Positions 17,309-26,387 of a stretch of 64,000 nt of DNA are shown here, piece by piece. This DNA is from Veillonellaceae bacterium DNF00626 (GTDB lineage Bacteria; Bacillota; Negativicutes; Veillonellales; Dialisteraceae). The translations under genes were made by a program, and so were the position numbers. The DNA lies in assembly GCA_001553355.1 (NCBI GenBank), contig KQ960876.1:1-64000 (forward strand), read 5' to 3'. Position 1 is the stretch's first letter; each line of letters begins with the position of its first letter. The notes below the pieces were generated by a model, which was not told the origin of the DNA, did not search any database, and worked only from the letters and a program-made list of their open reading frames with translations.

Positions 17309-18593
17309 CCATAACCCTTATCATATTCGCTACTTGTCGCATACAAGGTAATATTTTTAATGATTTTTCAACCTGCAATATGCTTTCACGAGTCGTATTT
17401 TCTGTCACAATAACCAATTCTGCTGTATCTTTTACTCGACTCTTTTGTATAACTGCTTTAATGCTAATATGGTTTTCCGCAAAAGCAGAAGCAATTTGTG
17501 AAAGAACGCCTGATTCATTATCAACAAGTAATCTAATGTAATATAAGTTTTTTAATTTCAAAGATGAATATAGGGGAATCCGTTTCGTATCAGTCATAAT
17601 CATATCCGTACCGGTAGAGCGATTCAAAATGTGTTTGGATGTATTAATCACATCTCCCATAACGGCACTGGATGTAGGTAACGCCCCGGCGCCACGACCA
17701 TAAAACATAACATCATCTACAATATTTCCGGTAACATAAATAGCATTATATGATCCGGCTACTGATGCTAAAGGATGATTCTCGGGTAATAATGCGGGAT
17801 ACACGTTAAGAGCGATTCCATTTTCTTCTCGTGTGGCTACAGCTAACAATTTAATGATATAGCCCATATCTTTCCCATATAAAATATCTTTTTGTGTAAT
17901 TTGTGTAATACCTTCTACAATAACATCATCGAATGTGACATTGGCATGAAAAGCAATAGAGCCCAAAATGGCTAATTTCCGTGCTGCGTCAAAACCACAA
18001 ACATCATTAGTCGGATCTGCTTCAGCAAATCCCTTCTCCTGTGCTTCTTTCAATGCATCTTCATAATTTGCACCGGTTTCTGTCATTTGAGACAAAATAT
18101 AATTTGTTGTTCCATTTAATATTCCTACCATGCTTTCAATTTCATTAGCAGCCAGAGATTGATGCAATGGCATTAAAATAGGTATCCCTCCCCCTACACT
18201 GGCCTCACAATTAAAATTGACATGATTTTCAATGGCTTTCTGCATAATTTCAGGACCATAGGAGGCTACTAAATCTTTATTAGCACTCACTACATTAATT
18301 CCTTTTTCCAGTGCAGCAAAAATATAATCTTTTGCAGGGGAAATTCCACCCATGACTTCTATCATAATATCAATTGAATCATCATTAATAATGTCATCAA
18401 AATTATCAGTCAGGTGCACATTTTGTAATAATTCATGATTCTTATATTTTTCCATATTCCTTACTAAAACATGATCGAGAAATATGTGACACCCTAATTG
18501 CTCTTCTATTAATTGGGAATTCTTGCGAATCGTTTCCGCCACTCCACTCCCTACGGTTCCAAATCCTACTAATGCTATATGTATACCTTTCAT
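17292..18593 (-). CDS. hom: Homoserine dehydrogenase
   Basis: A 433-residue NAD(P)-dependent homoserine dehydrogenase. The Rossmann motif GFGTVGSGV is at 10-18, the NGTTNYILSQM block and the EAQEKGFAEADPTNDVCGFDA stretch carry substrate-binding residues, and a C-terminal ACT domain (about 350-430) is the usual site of threonine feedback. It reduces aspartate semialdehyde to homoserine for threonine and methionine. The start follows GAAGGA and lies just after the stop of the ACT-domain gene, so the two are probably translated from one message. Confidence 0.95.
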   Translation of the reverse strand: MKGIHIALVGFGTVGSGVAETIRKNSQLIEEQLGCHIFLDHVLVRNMEKYKNHELLQNVHLTDNFDDIINDDSIDIMIEVMGGISPAKDYIFAALEKGINVVSANKDLVASYGPEIMQKAIENHVNFNCEASVGGGIPILMPLHQSLAANEIESMVGILNGTTNYILSQMTETGANYEDALKEAQEKGFAEADPTNDVCGFDAARKLAILGSIAFHANVTFDDVIVEGITQITQKDILYGKDMGYIIKLLAVATREENGIALNVYPALLPENHPLASVAGSYNAIYVTGNIVDDVMFYGRGAGALPTSSAVMGDVINTSKHILNRSTGTDMIMTDTKRIPLYSSLKLKNLYYIRLLVDNESGVLSQIASAFAENHISIKAVIQKSRVKDTAELVIVTENTTRESILQVEKSLKILPCMRQVANMIRVMDDKNV

Positions 18594-18594
18594 A

Positions 18595-19044
18595 TCAGAT
18601 TCCTTCTTCTTTACTTTCTAAACTTTTAATACCTTTCATTTTTCGTATTGCTTCGGTTAATTCTGCCACTACTTTAACTGTATCTTTTGTCTTAAAAGCG
18701 ACTGTCAATGGCACATATTTTCCCACCGGGCATCCTCGATTAATTGTCAATATAATATTATTCACTCCACTTATTTTCTTTATAATTTTATTGATAATAG
18801 AGTAATCATTTTGAACAATAATGAAGAAAATAATAGCTCGTTCTTTCGGTTTATCAAATGCCGGTGCTACATGGTCTTTATATTTATAATAGGCACTTCG
18901 ACTCATCTTCATCGCTTTAACGGCTTCATTAACTGTATTTCTACTTCCATCTTTCAACATTTCTTTCACACGAATTGTCTTCTTTATCGCTTCGGGCAAT
19001 ATTTGAAAATCAATCAAATAAAATTGTTTTTCATCAGTCTTCAT
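18595..19044 (-). CDS. ACT domain protein (PheB/UPF0735-like)
   Basis: A 149-residue protein with a short N-terminal helical domain (TVNEAVKAMKMSRSAYYKY looks like a small winged-helix or HTH segment at about 37-55) and a C-terminal ACT domain. Proteins of this layout often precede hom and are thought to sense an amino acid; the exact ligand is not known. It overlaps the end of the ydjC-like gene by 11 bases and sits one base before hom, which fits a role in aspartate-family control. Regulatory function is inference. Confidence 0.82.
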   Translation of the reverse strand: MKTDEKQFYLIDFQILPEAIKKTIRVKEMLKDGSRNTVNEAVKAMKMSRSAYYKYKDHVAPAFDKPKERAIIFFIIVQNDYSIINKIIKKISGVNNIILTINRGCPVGKYVPLTVAFKTKDTVKVVAELTEAIRKMKGIKSLESKEEGI

Positions 19045-19909
19045 CTATAACTCCTAATTGGTTCAACTCTCTATATGATATTAATTTAATATGTTTTTCT
19101 TTCACCATGTCCTTGATCTTATGAGAAAGTAAGGCCTTTAACTCCCATTCACCATGATAGCCCCAATGAAATGTATCCTCCATACTTTTTTCATTATTTG
19201 CAGGATGACACATAAATTCAGTTATACCTTCCGGAATACGGGTTACTACGTGATACATTCTTTCTTCTGAAAAATGTCCCCCATATAGCATCCCATAAAA
19301 ATGATCATTTGTCTTAATCCCATTTTTCTTCAACATAGGTCGATGTAATCGAGACATCAGAGATAAACCTGTACCGGCAAAAGAACGAATCATATTTTTC
19401 CCATTAAATCCAAAGAAAAAATCTTCATCTGATACTCTCATACACGGAATATCATATTTTTTACACAGCTCTATCGCAATAGGTGTAAATCTACTCCACA
19501 TATGCATATGCTGATGTCCATCTACATGTGTGATTGAAAGTCCCGTACTCAATACTTTTTGAATTTGTGCATCCCATTCTCGATATACATCATCAAGTTC
19601 TATTTTCCCCTGCAAATCTCGCAGTATTAATTTCATATAATTTTGGCAAAGTACACCATCTTCCCAAGTTAAAGAAGGAATCTCTTCTGCCGGCATTACT
19701 CCCGGAATGCTCCCTACTAAAGTCAGATGAACGCCTATCCCTATACCGGGCATTTTTTTTGCCAAGTCAACAGCTTCCTCAAAGGCTTTCCCCCCGGCGA
19801 TAATCGATGTACTTGTTAAAAATCCTTCATGAAACGCTTTATATACAGCATGATTTACTGCGCTATGGATACCAAAATCATCTGCATTAACAATGAGATA
19901 TTTTCCCAT
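19034..19909 (-). CDS. YdjC/ChbG-like carbohydrate deacetylase
   Basis: A 291-residue YdjC-fold protein. Metal and catalytic residues are in the opening LIVNADDFGIHSAVN and in THVDGHQHMHMW, which match the family (Asp-Asp, His-x-His). Such enzymes remove acetyl groups from N-acetylated sugars such as chito-oligosaccharides; the HpnK branch works on hopanoids. Substrate here is unknown, though the position behind LPS heptose genes is compatible with envelope glycan or precursor turnover. ATG 19909 has GAGGTG four bases upstream and is preferred over the ATG at 19921. Confidence 0.82.
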   Translation of the reverse strand: MGKYLIVNADDFGIHSAVNHAVYKAFHEGFLTSTSIIAGGKAFEEAVDLAKKMPGIGIGVHLTLVGSIPGVMPAEEIPSLTWEDGVLCQNYMKLILRDLQGKIELDDVYREWDAQIQKVLSTGLSITHVDGHQHMHMWSRFTPIAIELCKKYDIPCMRVSDEDFFFGFNGKNMIRSFAGTGLSLMSRLHRPMLKKNGIKTNDHFYGMLYGGHFSEERMYHVVTRIPEGITEFMCHPANNEKSMEDTFHWGYHGEWELKALLSHKIKDMVKEKHIKLISYRELNQLGVIDED

Positions 19910-19920
19910 ATAGCACCTCA

Positions 19921-20745
19921 TTATATTTCTTTTCCATATTTCTTTTTGTCCTTCACTTTATTCACATATTTAAAAAGAATAATAGCCGCTGCAGCAGACA
20001 CATTCAGCGATTCCACTGAATGCGCTAACGGAATAAATAAATTAAAATCCGTCATATTCAAAATATCATCAGAAACGCCATTCCCTTCATTGCCAAAAAC
20101 AAAAATCCCTGATTCAATAGAATCTATTTCGTCATAAGATATAGCATTTTGCAGCGTAGCGGCAATAAGAGGCAATTTCGTCTTTTCTTTTATCATTTTT
20201 ATCATAGAAACTGATAAGTTAGTATAAATTGGTATTCTTAAAATACTACCCATAGAACTACGCACTGTTTTTTCATTATATGGATCAACACAGCCTTCGG
20301 TTAAAATAATCCCTCTGCAACCTGCTGCCGCGGATGTTCTTATTAAAGTGCCTAAATTACCGGGATCTTGAATGCTATCAAGTAAGATGTAAAATCGATT
20401 TTTCATTTGATATAGTTCTTGAACATCCGTTTTTTTCTTCTTTACCAGCAAAACAATCCCTTGCCCATGTTCTGTATTTTCTATATCTTTCAAAATATCA
20501 AATGTGACTTGAAGAAATAGCCAATGTAAATCTTTCCCATGAGAAATAATATTTCCCATTCGCATCATTCTATGGTCTTCTACTGAAATGAGACAAATAA
20601 CATCACGAATATCCTGAGCAATCAAATCTTCAGCACTACGAATTCCTTCCATTATGAACATGTCATATTTATCTCTATATTTCTTTTTCCTAAGCTGTGC
20701 TGCCAATTTAACCCAACGATTGGTTCGACTTGTAATGCATTCCAT
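19921..20745 (-). CDS. SpoU-family RNA 2'-O-methyltransferase
   Basis: A TrmH/RlmB-type methyltransferase of about 274 residues. An N-terminal RNA-binding domain (MECITSRTNRWVKLAAQLRK) precedes the knotted SPOUT domain with motif 1 DSIQDPGNLGTLIRTSAA, motif 2 VFGNEGNGVS and motif 3 IPLAHSVESLNVSAAAAI. It methylates a ribose 2'-OH in rRNA or tRNA; the exact site is not readable. Start 20745 follows the heptosyltransferase stop by one base. The frame continues upstream to 20799 inside that gene, without a better ribosome binding site. Confidence 0.88.
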   Translation of the reverse strand: MECITSRTNRWVKLAAQLRKKKYRDKYDMFIMEGIRSAEDLIAQDIRDVICLISVEDHRMMRMGNIISHGKDLHWLFLQVTFDILKDIENTEHGQGIVLLVKKKKTDVQELYQMKNRFYILLDSIQDPGNLGTLIRTSAAAGCRGIILTEGCVDPYNEKTVRSSMGSILRIPIYTNLSVSMIKMIKEKTKLPLIAATLQNAISYDEIDSIESGIFVFGNEGNGVSDDILNMTDFNLFIPLAHSVESLNVSAAAAIILFKYVNKVKDKKKYGKEI

Positions 20746-20746
20746 T

Positions 20747-21751
20747 CTATTCTTTACACTTTCTCTGCCAGATTTCATAAGCACACCGATATACATCATC
20801 TACGCTTATCGTAGACATATCTGTATCTTTGCTCCCCGGAGAATCGGCTAAAAACACATGACTTTCTGCATTATCATAAGGGCCGCTACGTTCCGGAAGT
20901 GTTGGGCCAAAAAGGGCAATTATAGGTTTCTTCAATGCGTTAGCAATATGTAATGGACCTGTATCAGAAGAAATATGTAATGTAGCTAATTTTTCTAAAG
21001 CAACCAATTCAGGAATCATCGTCTCTCCTGTCATATCCACCACATATTTCTTGCCGGCCACTTCTTGAATTTGCAGAGCTTTCTCTTTCATGTTTGAAGC
21101 TCCAACAATCACACAATAAACTTGTTTTTCACTTAATTTTTTAGCCAATTCACCCCATAAATCAATTGGCCATTCTCTTTCAGAACCACGAGATCCGGGA
21201 ACTAAAATAACGAAGTCTCCTGTTATTCCATTCTTCTTTAATTTTTCCTTTATGGGACTAATATATGGTTGATAATCGCACAACGGGAATTGTATTTCAT
21301 TTTTATCCCATCCCAAAAATCGAGCCACATCTAAGAGTTGTTCAATGATATGGTCTGTTTTTTTGTGCCTCATGGGTATTCTATGTGTAAAAAAAGAACT
21401 ACCTTCATGTGCATCCCAATATCCAATACGCATAGGGCATCCTGTTAAAAACGATATAAGAGCGCTTTTAGCCAACATATGTAAATCAATAACTAAATCA
21501 AATTTTTTCTTCCGTAAATCCCGTCTTACCTTATTTAAATAAAACAAATTCATAATTTGCTTGCGCTGAATGATATAAAGTTCATCTATCCACGGTTTCC
21601 CGGATAAAATATCTGCAAATTCTTTATGTACTGCCCAAGTAATATGAGCATCAGAAAAAGTCTTCCTAATAGCATATAACGTAGGAAGAGCATGAATAAT
21701 ATCCCCCAAAGAACTCATTTTAATAATCAAAATATTTTTATATTCTTTCAC
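20747..21751 (-). CDS. LPS heptosyltransferase (GT9, WaaC-like)
   Basis: A glycosyltransferase family 9 protein of 334 residues. It shows the acceptor-site motif KMSSLGDIIHALPTL near the N terminus and the ADP-heptose-binding region with SSDTGPLHIANALKKPIIAL and FGPTLPERSGPY. The start resembles heptosyltransferase I (WaaC/RfaC), which adds the first heptose to Kdo; heptosyltransferase II is the alternative. It follows gmhB by six bases, so enzymes for making and using ADP-heptose are linked. This is direct evidence of an LPS inner core and therefore an outer membrane. Confidence 0.9.
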   Translation of the reverse strand: MKEYKNILIIKMSSLGDIIHALPTLYAIRKTFSDAHITWAVHKEFADILSGKPWIDELYIIQRKQIMNLFYLNKVRRDLRKKKFDLVIDLHMLAKSALISFLTGCPMRIGYWDAHEGSSFFTHRIPMRHKKTDHIIEQLLDVARFLGWDKNEIQFPLCDYQPYISPIKEKLKKNGITGDFVILVPGSRGSEREWPIDLWGELAKKLSEKQVYCVIVGASNMKEKALQIQEVAGKKYVVDMTGETMIPELVALEKLATLHISSDTGPLHIANALKKPIIALFGPTLPERSGPYDNAESHVFLADSPGSKDTDMSTISVDDVYRCAYEIWQRKCKE

Positions 21752-21757
21752 AATCGT

Positions 21758-22276
21758 TCAATCCTTTGTTCGTGGTAAATTATTATGAACAAATTCCCTT
21801 ATATTTCCACCATGAAATAAAAATCCGGGAATTCCCGCCCGCTCAGCGGCTTCTATATCGCGTTTACCGTCACCAAATAAAAAGGCTCTATTTTTGTGAA
21901 TATTATAATATTCAAAGGCCTTTAAAATCATTTGCGGACCAGGTTTTCTACACTCACAAGTTATATTATACTTTGCTATTTTAGCTTCAGGCAAGTGGGG
22001 ACAATAAAAAAATTCTGTCACATGTCCGCCATTTTCTGCAAACCTTTTATTCATCCATTCATGAAGTTTTACCACTTCTTCCTCGGTATAATATCCTCGC
22101 GCCACTCCACTTTGATTAGTTACCACAAATACTAACCATCCTGCAGCTGTCAAGTCTGATACTATTTCCAACGCGCCGGGCATCCATATTAAATTTTCAG
22201 AATCATGCACATATCCGGTATCTACATTTAACGTGCCATCGCGATCAAAAAATACAGCCTTAGGTAATGATTTCAT
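21758..22276 (-). CDS. gmhB: D-glycero-beta-D-manno-heptose 1,7-bisphosphate 7-phosphatase
   Basis: A 172-residue HAD-type histidinol-phosphatase-like enzyme. It has FFDRDGTLN (Asp11, Asp13), VFVVTNQSGVARG, and the zinc-binding cysteines in CPHLPE and CECRKP, followed by FLFGDGKRDIEAAERAG. It removes the 7-phosphate in ADP-heptose formation. ATG 22276 overlaps the gmhA stop (ATGA); an upstream TTG at 22288 is less likely. Together with gmhA this supplies two of the four usual steps; HldE and HldD are outside the window. Confidence 0.93.
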   Translation of the reverse strand: MKSLPKAVFFDRDGTLNVDTGYVHDSENLIWMPGALEIVSDLTAAGWLVFVVTNQSGVARGYYTEEEVVKLHEWMNKRFAENGGHVTEFFYCPHLPEAKIAKYNITCECRKPGPQMILKAFEYYNIHKNRAFLFGDGKRDIEAAERAGIPGFLFHGGNIREFVHNNLPRTKD

Positions 22277-22851
22277 AAATTGTCCCAATTCATCTCATCA
22301 ATCATTTGACAAATCATATGAGCACAAAGCATATGCATCTCTTGTATCCGTGCGGTAATATTAGACGGAATAATTAAAGAGCAGTCACATATTTTTGCCA
22401 AATTCCCCCCATCTTTACCGGTAGAAGCCAAAGTTATCAATCCCAATTCTTTTGCTTTTAATGCAGCTTGATTGACACTGGAACTTTTACCGCCTGTTGA
22501 AATTCCCCAAAAAACGTCTCCTTTTTGTCCTATGCCTTCTACCTGCCGGGAAAAAACGCAGTCATAAGCATAATCATTAGCAATCGCAGTTAAAATAGAC
22601 GTATCAGTTGTAAGCGCAATAGACGGAAGTGCCCGCCTTTCGTTATAATATCGCCCCATAAATTCTGCTGCAATATGTTGTGCATCCGCTGCTGATCCGC
22701 CATTTCCACATACCAGGACTTTATGACCATCCCTAAGAGCTCCTGCACAAATTTCCGCCATTTTAGTAATAACCGGCAGTAAAGTTTTTGTTCCATCTAA
22801 TGCTTTTTGATGTTCAAAAAAACACTTTTCCCCTATTTGATTAAATGTCAT
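22273..22851 (-). CDS. gmhA: Sedoheptulose 7-phosphate isomerase
   Basis: A SIS-domain isomerase of 192 residues that converts sedoheptulose 7-phosphate to D-glycero-D-manno-heptose 7-phosphate, the first step to ADP-heptose. The signature VCGNGGSAADAQHIAAEF is at about 47-64, with STGGKSSSVNQAALKAKE in the second half of the SIS fold. The start overlaps the nrdR stop by four bases. Related SIS proteins such as DiaA exist, but the neighbouring gmhB and heptosyltransferase make GmhA secure. Confidence 0.94.
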   Translation of the reverse strand: MTFNQIGEKCFFEHQKALDGTKTLLPVITKMAEICAGALRDGHKVLVCGNGGSAADAQHIAAEFMGRYYNERRALPSIALTTDTSILTAIANDYAYDCVFSRQVEGIGQKGDVFWGISTGGKSSSVNQAALKAKELGLITLASTGKDGGNLAKICDCSLIIPSNITARIQEMHMLCAHMICQMIDEMNWDNL

Positions 22852-23330
22852 AGTAATTCACCTGTTTTATTATTTTTCCCACTCTTTTTCAAATTTTCCA
22901 ACTCATTCATAAAACTATCTAAATCCTTAAATTCTCTATATACAGAGGCAAATCGAACATATGCCACTTGATCAAGTTTACGTAATTCTTGCATAGCCAA
23001 ATTACCTATTACTTCCGTAGGTACTTCCTGCTTCAATTCATTTCTAATAGCACGCTCTACATAATTCACAATATCTTCTATCTGATTCGAGGAAATACTT
23101 CTTTTCTCACAGGCACGAATTAAACCATTACGCAACTTATTACGGTCAAACATCTCATGAGCGCCATTTTTTTTAATAACACGTAATGGTGCTTTTTCTA
23201 CAGTTTCATATGTAGTAAATCTTCGATCACAATATAAACATTGTCTTCGACGACGGACAGATGTTCCGTCATCAGTATCGCGAGAATCTGTTACTTTTGT
23301 ATCCGTACTACTGCAAAAAGGACATTTCAT
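22848..23330 (-). CDS. nrdR: Transcriptional repressor NrdR
   Basis: A 160-residue repressor of ribonucleotide reductase genes. The N-terminal zinc ribbon has Cys3, Cys6 (CPFC) and Cys31, Cys34 (CLYC) with the RRRR DNA-binding stretch, and an ATP-cone domain occupies about 49-139. Nucleotide state controls binding to NrdR boxes upstream of nrd operons, none of which are in this window. ATG 23330 follows GGAGACTCTT; the frame is open further upstream through the ftsZ terminator but that part is not coding. Confidence 0.95.
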   Translation of the reverse strand: MKCPFCSSTDTKVTDSRDTDDGTSVRRRRQCLYCDRRFTTYETVEKAPLRVIKKNGAHEMFDRNKLRNGLIRACEKRSISSNQIEDIVNYVERAIRNELKQEVPTEVIGNLAMQELRKLDQVAYVRFASVYREFKDLDSFMNELENLKKSGKNNKTGELL

Positions 23331-23351
23331 AAGAGTCTCCTCCGTAAAAAT

Positions 23352-23382
23352 AAAACAGAGCCACTCCGATAATGGGCAGCTC
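23352..23382 (-). terminator. Terminator after ftsZ
   Basis: On the minus strand CAGAGC...GCTCTG forms a stem with additional internal pairing (TGCCC region), followed by TTTTATTTTT. It separates the division cluster from the nrdR-gmhA-hom unit and overlaps the region just upstream of nrdR. Confidence 0.75.
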
Positions 23383-23391
23383 TGTCTCAAA

Positions 23392-24414
23392 TTATTTATG
23401 TCTTATAAATTCAGGAACTGCAATCGGAGTGCTGCCTCTAAATGAACTTGTACCTGAATTCATATTTTTCTTTCTTTCTTCAAATCCGGTAGCAATAACC
23501 GTGATTTTCACCGTATCTTTATCCATTTCTGAATCTACCGATGTACCCCAAATAATATTCGCATCAGGATCTGCTGCTTCAGTAATAATTTGAGCTGCTT
23601 CGTTCATTTCAAAAAGGCCCAAATCTTCATTACCGGTAATATTGATGATAATCCCTTTAGCACCATCAATGCTGCGTTCCAAAAGCGGACTATTAATCGC
23701 CATCGTAGCGGCATCACTGGCACGATTATCTCCAGTACCTATGCCAATTCCCATAAGCGCTTCTCCCTGATCACTCATGATGGTACGTACATCAGCAAAA
23801 TCTAAATTAATAATACCCGGAACAGTAATTAAATCGGAAATACCTTGAATACCTTGACGCAATACATCATCAGCGGTCTTAAAAGCATCCTTGATTGATG
23901 TTTTCTTATCAATAATTCCCATCAATTTATCATTCGGTACGACAAGAATAGCATCTACATTATTTTTTAACTTTTCAATACCTTCCAAAGCATTTTTCAT
24001 ACGAATCTTGCCTTCAAAAGTAAATGGTTTCGTAACTACAGCAATAGTCAACGCACCTAACTCTCTAGCACATTGTGCTGCTATCGGAGCCGCACCGGTT
24101 CCTGTTCCGCCACCCATTCCGGCCGTTACAAAAACCATATCTGAGCCGGCCAACGCTTTGGATAAGTCTTCCCGCGATTCTTCAGCTGCTTGTTCTCCGA
24201 TAACCGGTTTTGCTCCGGCACCTAATCCTTTAGTTAATTTTTCTCCAATTTGAAGTTTTGTATCTGCATTGGACTTATTCAAAACTTGAAGTTCTGTATT
24301 TACAGCAATAAATTCAACGCCTTTTACATCACCCTCAATCATACGGTTTACTGCATTATTTCCGCCACCGCCAACTCCGATGACCTTAATTTTTGCAATT
24401 TCAGAATCTTCCAT
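23392..24414 (-). CDS. ftsZ: Cell division protein FtsZ
   Basis: A tubulin-like GTPase of 340 residues that forms the cytokinetic ring. The nucleotide motif [13 protein letters not shown] is at 98-110, the T7 loop DFADVRTIM and the NAVNRMI helix are in place. The C-terminal linker after about residue 315 is short and ends with a conserved-looking tail [10 protein letters not shown], the docking peptide for membrane tethers. No ftsA is next to it, so the tether is encoded elsewhere or replaced by SepF. AAGGAGG stands seven bases before the start, and 131 bases separate it from ftsQ. Confidence 0.98.
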   Translation of the reverse strand: MEDSEIAKIKVIGVGGGGNNAVNRMIEGDVKGVEFIAVNTELQVLNKSNADTKLQIGEKLTKGLGAGAKPVIGEQAAEESREDLSKALAGSDMVFVTAGMGGGTGTGAAPIAAQCARELGALTIAVVTKPFTFEGKIRMKNALEGIEKLKNNVDAILVVPNDKLMGIIDKKTSIKDAFKTADDVLRQGIQGISDLITVPGIINLDFADVRTIMSDQGEALMGIGIGTGDNRASDAATMAINSPLLERSIDGAKGIIINITGNEDLGLFEMNEAAQIITEAADPDANIIWGTSVDSEMDKDTVKITVIATGFEERKKNMNSGTSSFRGSTPIAVPEFIRHK

Positions 24415-24545
24415 TTCTGTTCCTCCTTAAGTCTTTTCAGATATATTTTTACTAACTAACATGTTCAAATAATTACACTAATCATATTTTATATTCTACA
24501 ATACTTTGTTGAACTTTGCTACATGTCTACCACATGTATTTGAAA

Positions 24546-25433
24546 TTATTTTTTCAATTTAATAAATGGCGATGATGTATTTGCTTCCAAATATTCTACA
24601 GATAATTTCCGAGACTGAACATCATTTACCATATGCTCTGCTAAAGTCGCCTGTTCAGCTAAATTTTCCCCTGCGCCTAAATGTACAGATATTCCTTTTC
24701 TTGTATACGCCTTTAATTCCTCGAGATTTCCTATATTTATTTCTGAAAATAAATCTACCCCCTCAGGCGTTAATGCATTTAAAAATGTTAAAGCCTTCAA
24801 CACATCTTCATCTTTAATGATATCGCCAAGTAATACATTTCCCAATCTTTTTCCTGTAATCATCGGAAGATCCGCAGATCTTATAGAAACATCAGATTGA
24901 AGTACATAACCGTTTTTATCAATAATTACATAAGTATATTCTCCTTGCATAATTGCCACCGGAGAACGGTCCACAATATTCACTTCAATAATTCCCAATA
25001 AGTGCCGAGAAACTTTCACATCTGCCACACGAATATCGTGCTTTAATCGATTTTCTAAATCAGCCGTGCTAATTTGTAATGTATTAATAGGTTTCTTAAT
25101 TTGTCCAACGAACATAACATCCTCTTCTGTTATCACCTTTGACCCCGTTATTTGCACTTGCCCAAATGGCACAGGAAATAATAAAAGAATAAGGAAAATA
25201 AGAAAAATTACGCTAACAGCACCTAACATATAATGTTTATTATTTAAGTTTCTCCATATTTCTTTACTTTGTTTATGCTCAATATCAACAGTATCTTTTT
25301 CTTGTTCTACTACATCGCTTTCTTCTAATTTTGATACAGAAAAATTATCCGTCTCATTAACATCTTGACGAATTTTCTCCGCTTCGTTATGACTTTCTTT
25401 CTGAAATACCTTAAAACTTTTAAATTCACTCAT
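24546..25433 (-). CDS. ftsQ: Cell division protein FtsQ/DivIB
   Basis: A bitopic membrane protein of 295 residues: an acidic cytoplasmic N terminus of about 68 residues, one membrane helix (about 69-89), an extracytoplasmic POTRA domain starting with FGQVQITGSKVITEEDVM, and the beta domain. FtsQ/DivIB links early ring proteins with septal wall synthesis via FtsL and FtsB/DivIC. ATG 25433 is taken as the start over a GTG at 25445; the ribosome binding site is weak. It is the penultimate gene of the cluster. Confidence 0.87.
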   Translation of the reverse strand: MSEFKSFKVFQKESHNEAEKIRQDVNETDNFSVSKLEESDVVEQEKDTVDIEHKQSKEIWRNLNNKHYMLGAVSVIFLIFLILLLFPVPFGQVQITGSKVITEEDVMFVGQIKKPINTLQISTADLENRLKHDIRVADVKVSRHLLGIIEVNIVDRSPVAIMQGEYTYVIIDKNGYVLQSDVSIRSADLPMITGKRLGNVLLGDIIKDEDVLKALTFLNALTPEGVDLFSEINIGNLEELKAYTRKGISVHLGAGENLAEQATLAEHMVNDVQSRKLSVEYLEANTSSPFIKLKK

Positions 25434-25451
25434 ATGCACAACCACTAAAAA

Positions 25452-26387
25452 TTACACTTTTTTGATACGAGCATCTTGTAAAATAATTTCACAAAGTTGC
25501 GGAAAATCTATACCTACTGCCGCAGCTGCTTTCGGAACCAAGCTGGTGGCAGTCATTCCCGGAATGGAATTAGCTTCCAATAAAAATGGAACCCCATCTT
25601 TATTCGTACGAAAATCAAAACGTACCACACCACAACATTCTGCTACTTGATAACCCAAAATGGCCAAATCACTCATTTCCTTTGCTAAATCAGAAGAAAT
25701 TGGTGCCGGCACCAGGTAATCCGTAGCTCCCTTCGTATATTTAGAATGGAAATCATATTCCCCTGAATGAGGACAAATTTGAATCACCGGCAATGCCTTT
25801 CCATTTATTACTGCCACAGTAAACTCTTCTCCATCCAGATATGTTTCAGCCAAAATACGAGGTTCTATAGAAAATGTCCGTTTTAATGCACCCTCTAACT
25901 CTTGTGCGGTTTTAATAATTTCTACCCCTATTGTAGAACCTTCACACGCCGGTTTTATCACTATCGGAAATTCATATTTTGCCTGTATATTCTTCGCCAC
26001 TTCATGAATACCATCTTTTAGATAATATGGTGTAGAATTTGCCATTCTTATTCCTGCTTGAATAAAAACTCGGCTGCTCATAATCTTATCCATAGTAATC
26101 GCACTGGACGTTACACCTGACCCGGTATAGGGGATTTGTGCAAGTTCAAGTACACTTTGAATAGTCCCATCTTCTCCATATTTTCCATGCACCGCGATAA
26201 ATACCACTTTTGCTTGTATTTTTTTTAACTGTTCTAATACATGTGCCGGATCATATTCTACCGACACCACATGATAACCGATAGATGCCAATGCTTCTGC
26301 AATGGCTTTTCCTGTATTTCTTGATATTTCTGCTTCGCTGGAGGGGCCACCCATCAGAATGGCCACGATATCATTTTTATTAATCAC
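25452..26387 (-). CDS. ddl: D-alanine--D-alanine ligase
   Basis: A 311-residue ATP-grasp ligase joining two D-alanines for the MurF substrate. It has MGGPSSEAEISRNTG at 12-26, the HGKYGEDGTIQ stretch, VIKPACEGSTIGV and RFDFRTNKDGVPFLLEANSIPGMT with metal ligands. The gene starts with GTG behind AAGGGG and overlaps murC by eight bases. Alanine racemase, which supplies D-alanine, is at 59706-60806. Confidence 0.95.
   Translation of the reverse strand: MINKNDIVAILMGGPSSEAEISRNTGKAIAEALASIGYHVVSVEYDPAHVLEQLKKIQAKVVFIAVHGKYGEDGTIQSVLELAQIPYTGSGVTSSAITMDKIMSSRVFIQAGIRMANSTPYYLKDGIHEVAKNIQAKYEFPIVIKPACEGSTIGVEIIKTAQELEGALKRTFSIEPRILAETYLDGEEFTVAVINGKALPVIQICPHSGEYDFHSKYTKGATDYLVPAPISSDLAKEMSDLAILGYQVAECCGVVRFDFRTNKDGVPFLLEANSIPGMTATSLVPKAAAAVGIDFPQLCEIILQDARIKKV

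Noticed and set aside
23331-23390. 20-residue extension of NrdR
   Set aside because: It reads through the ftsZ terminator, and NrdR proteins begin at the MKCPFC motif.
24415-24545. Missed ftsA-like gene between ftsQ and ftsZ
   Set aside because: Only 131 bases with no open frame; it holds the ftsZ ribosome binding site and a short ACATGT inverted repeat.
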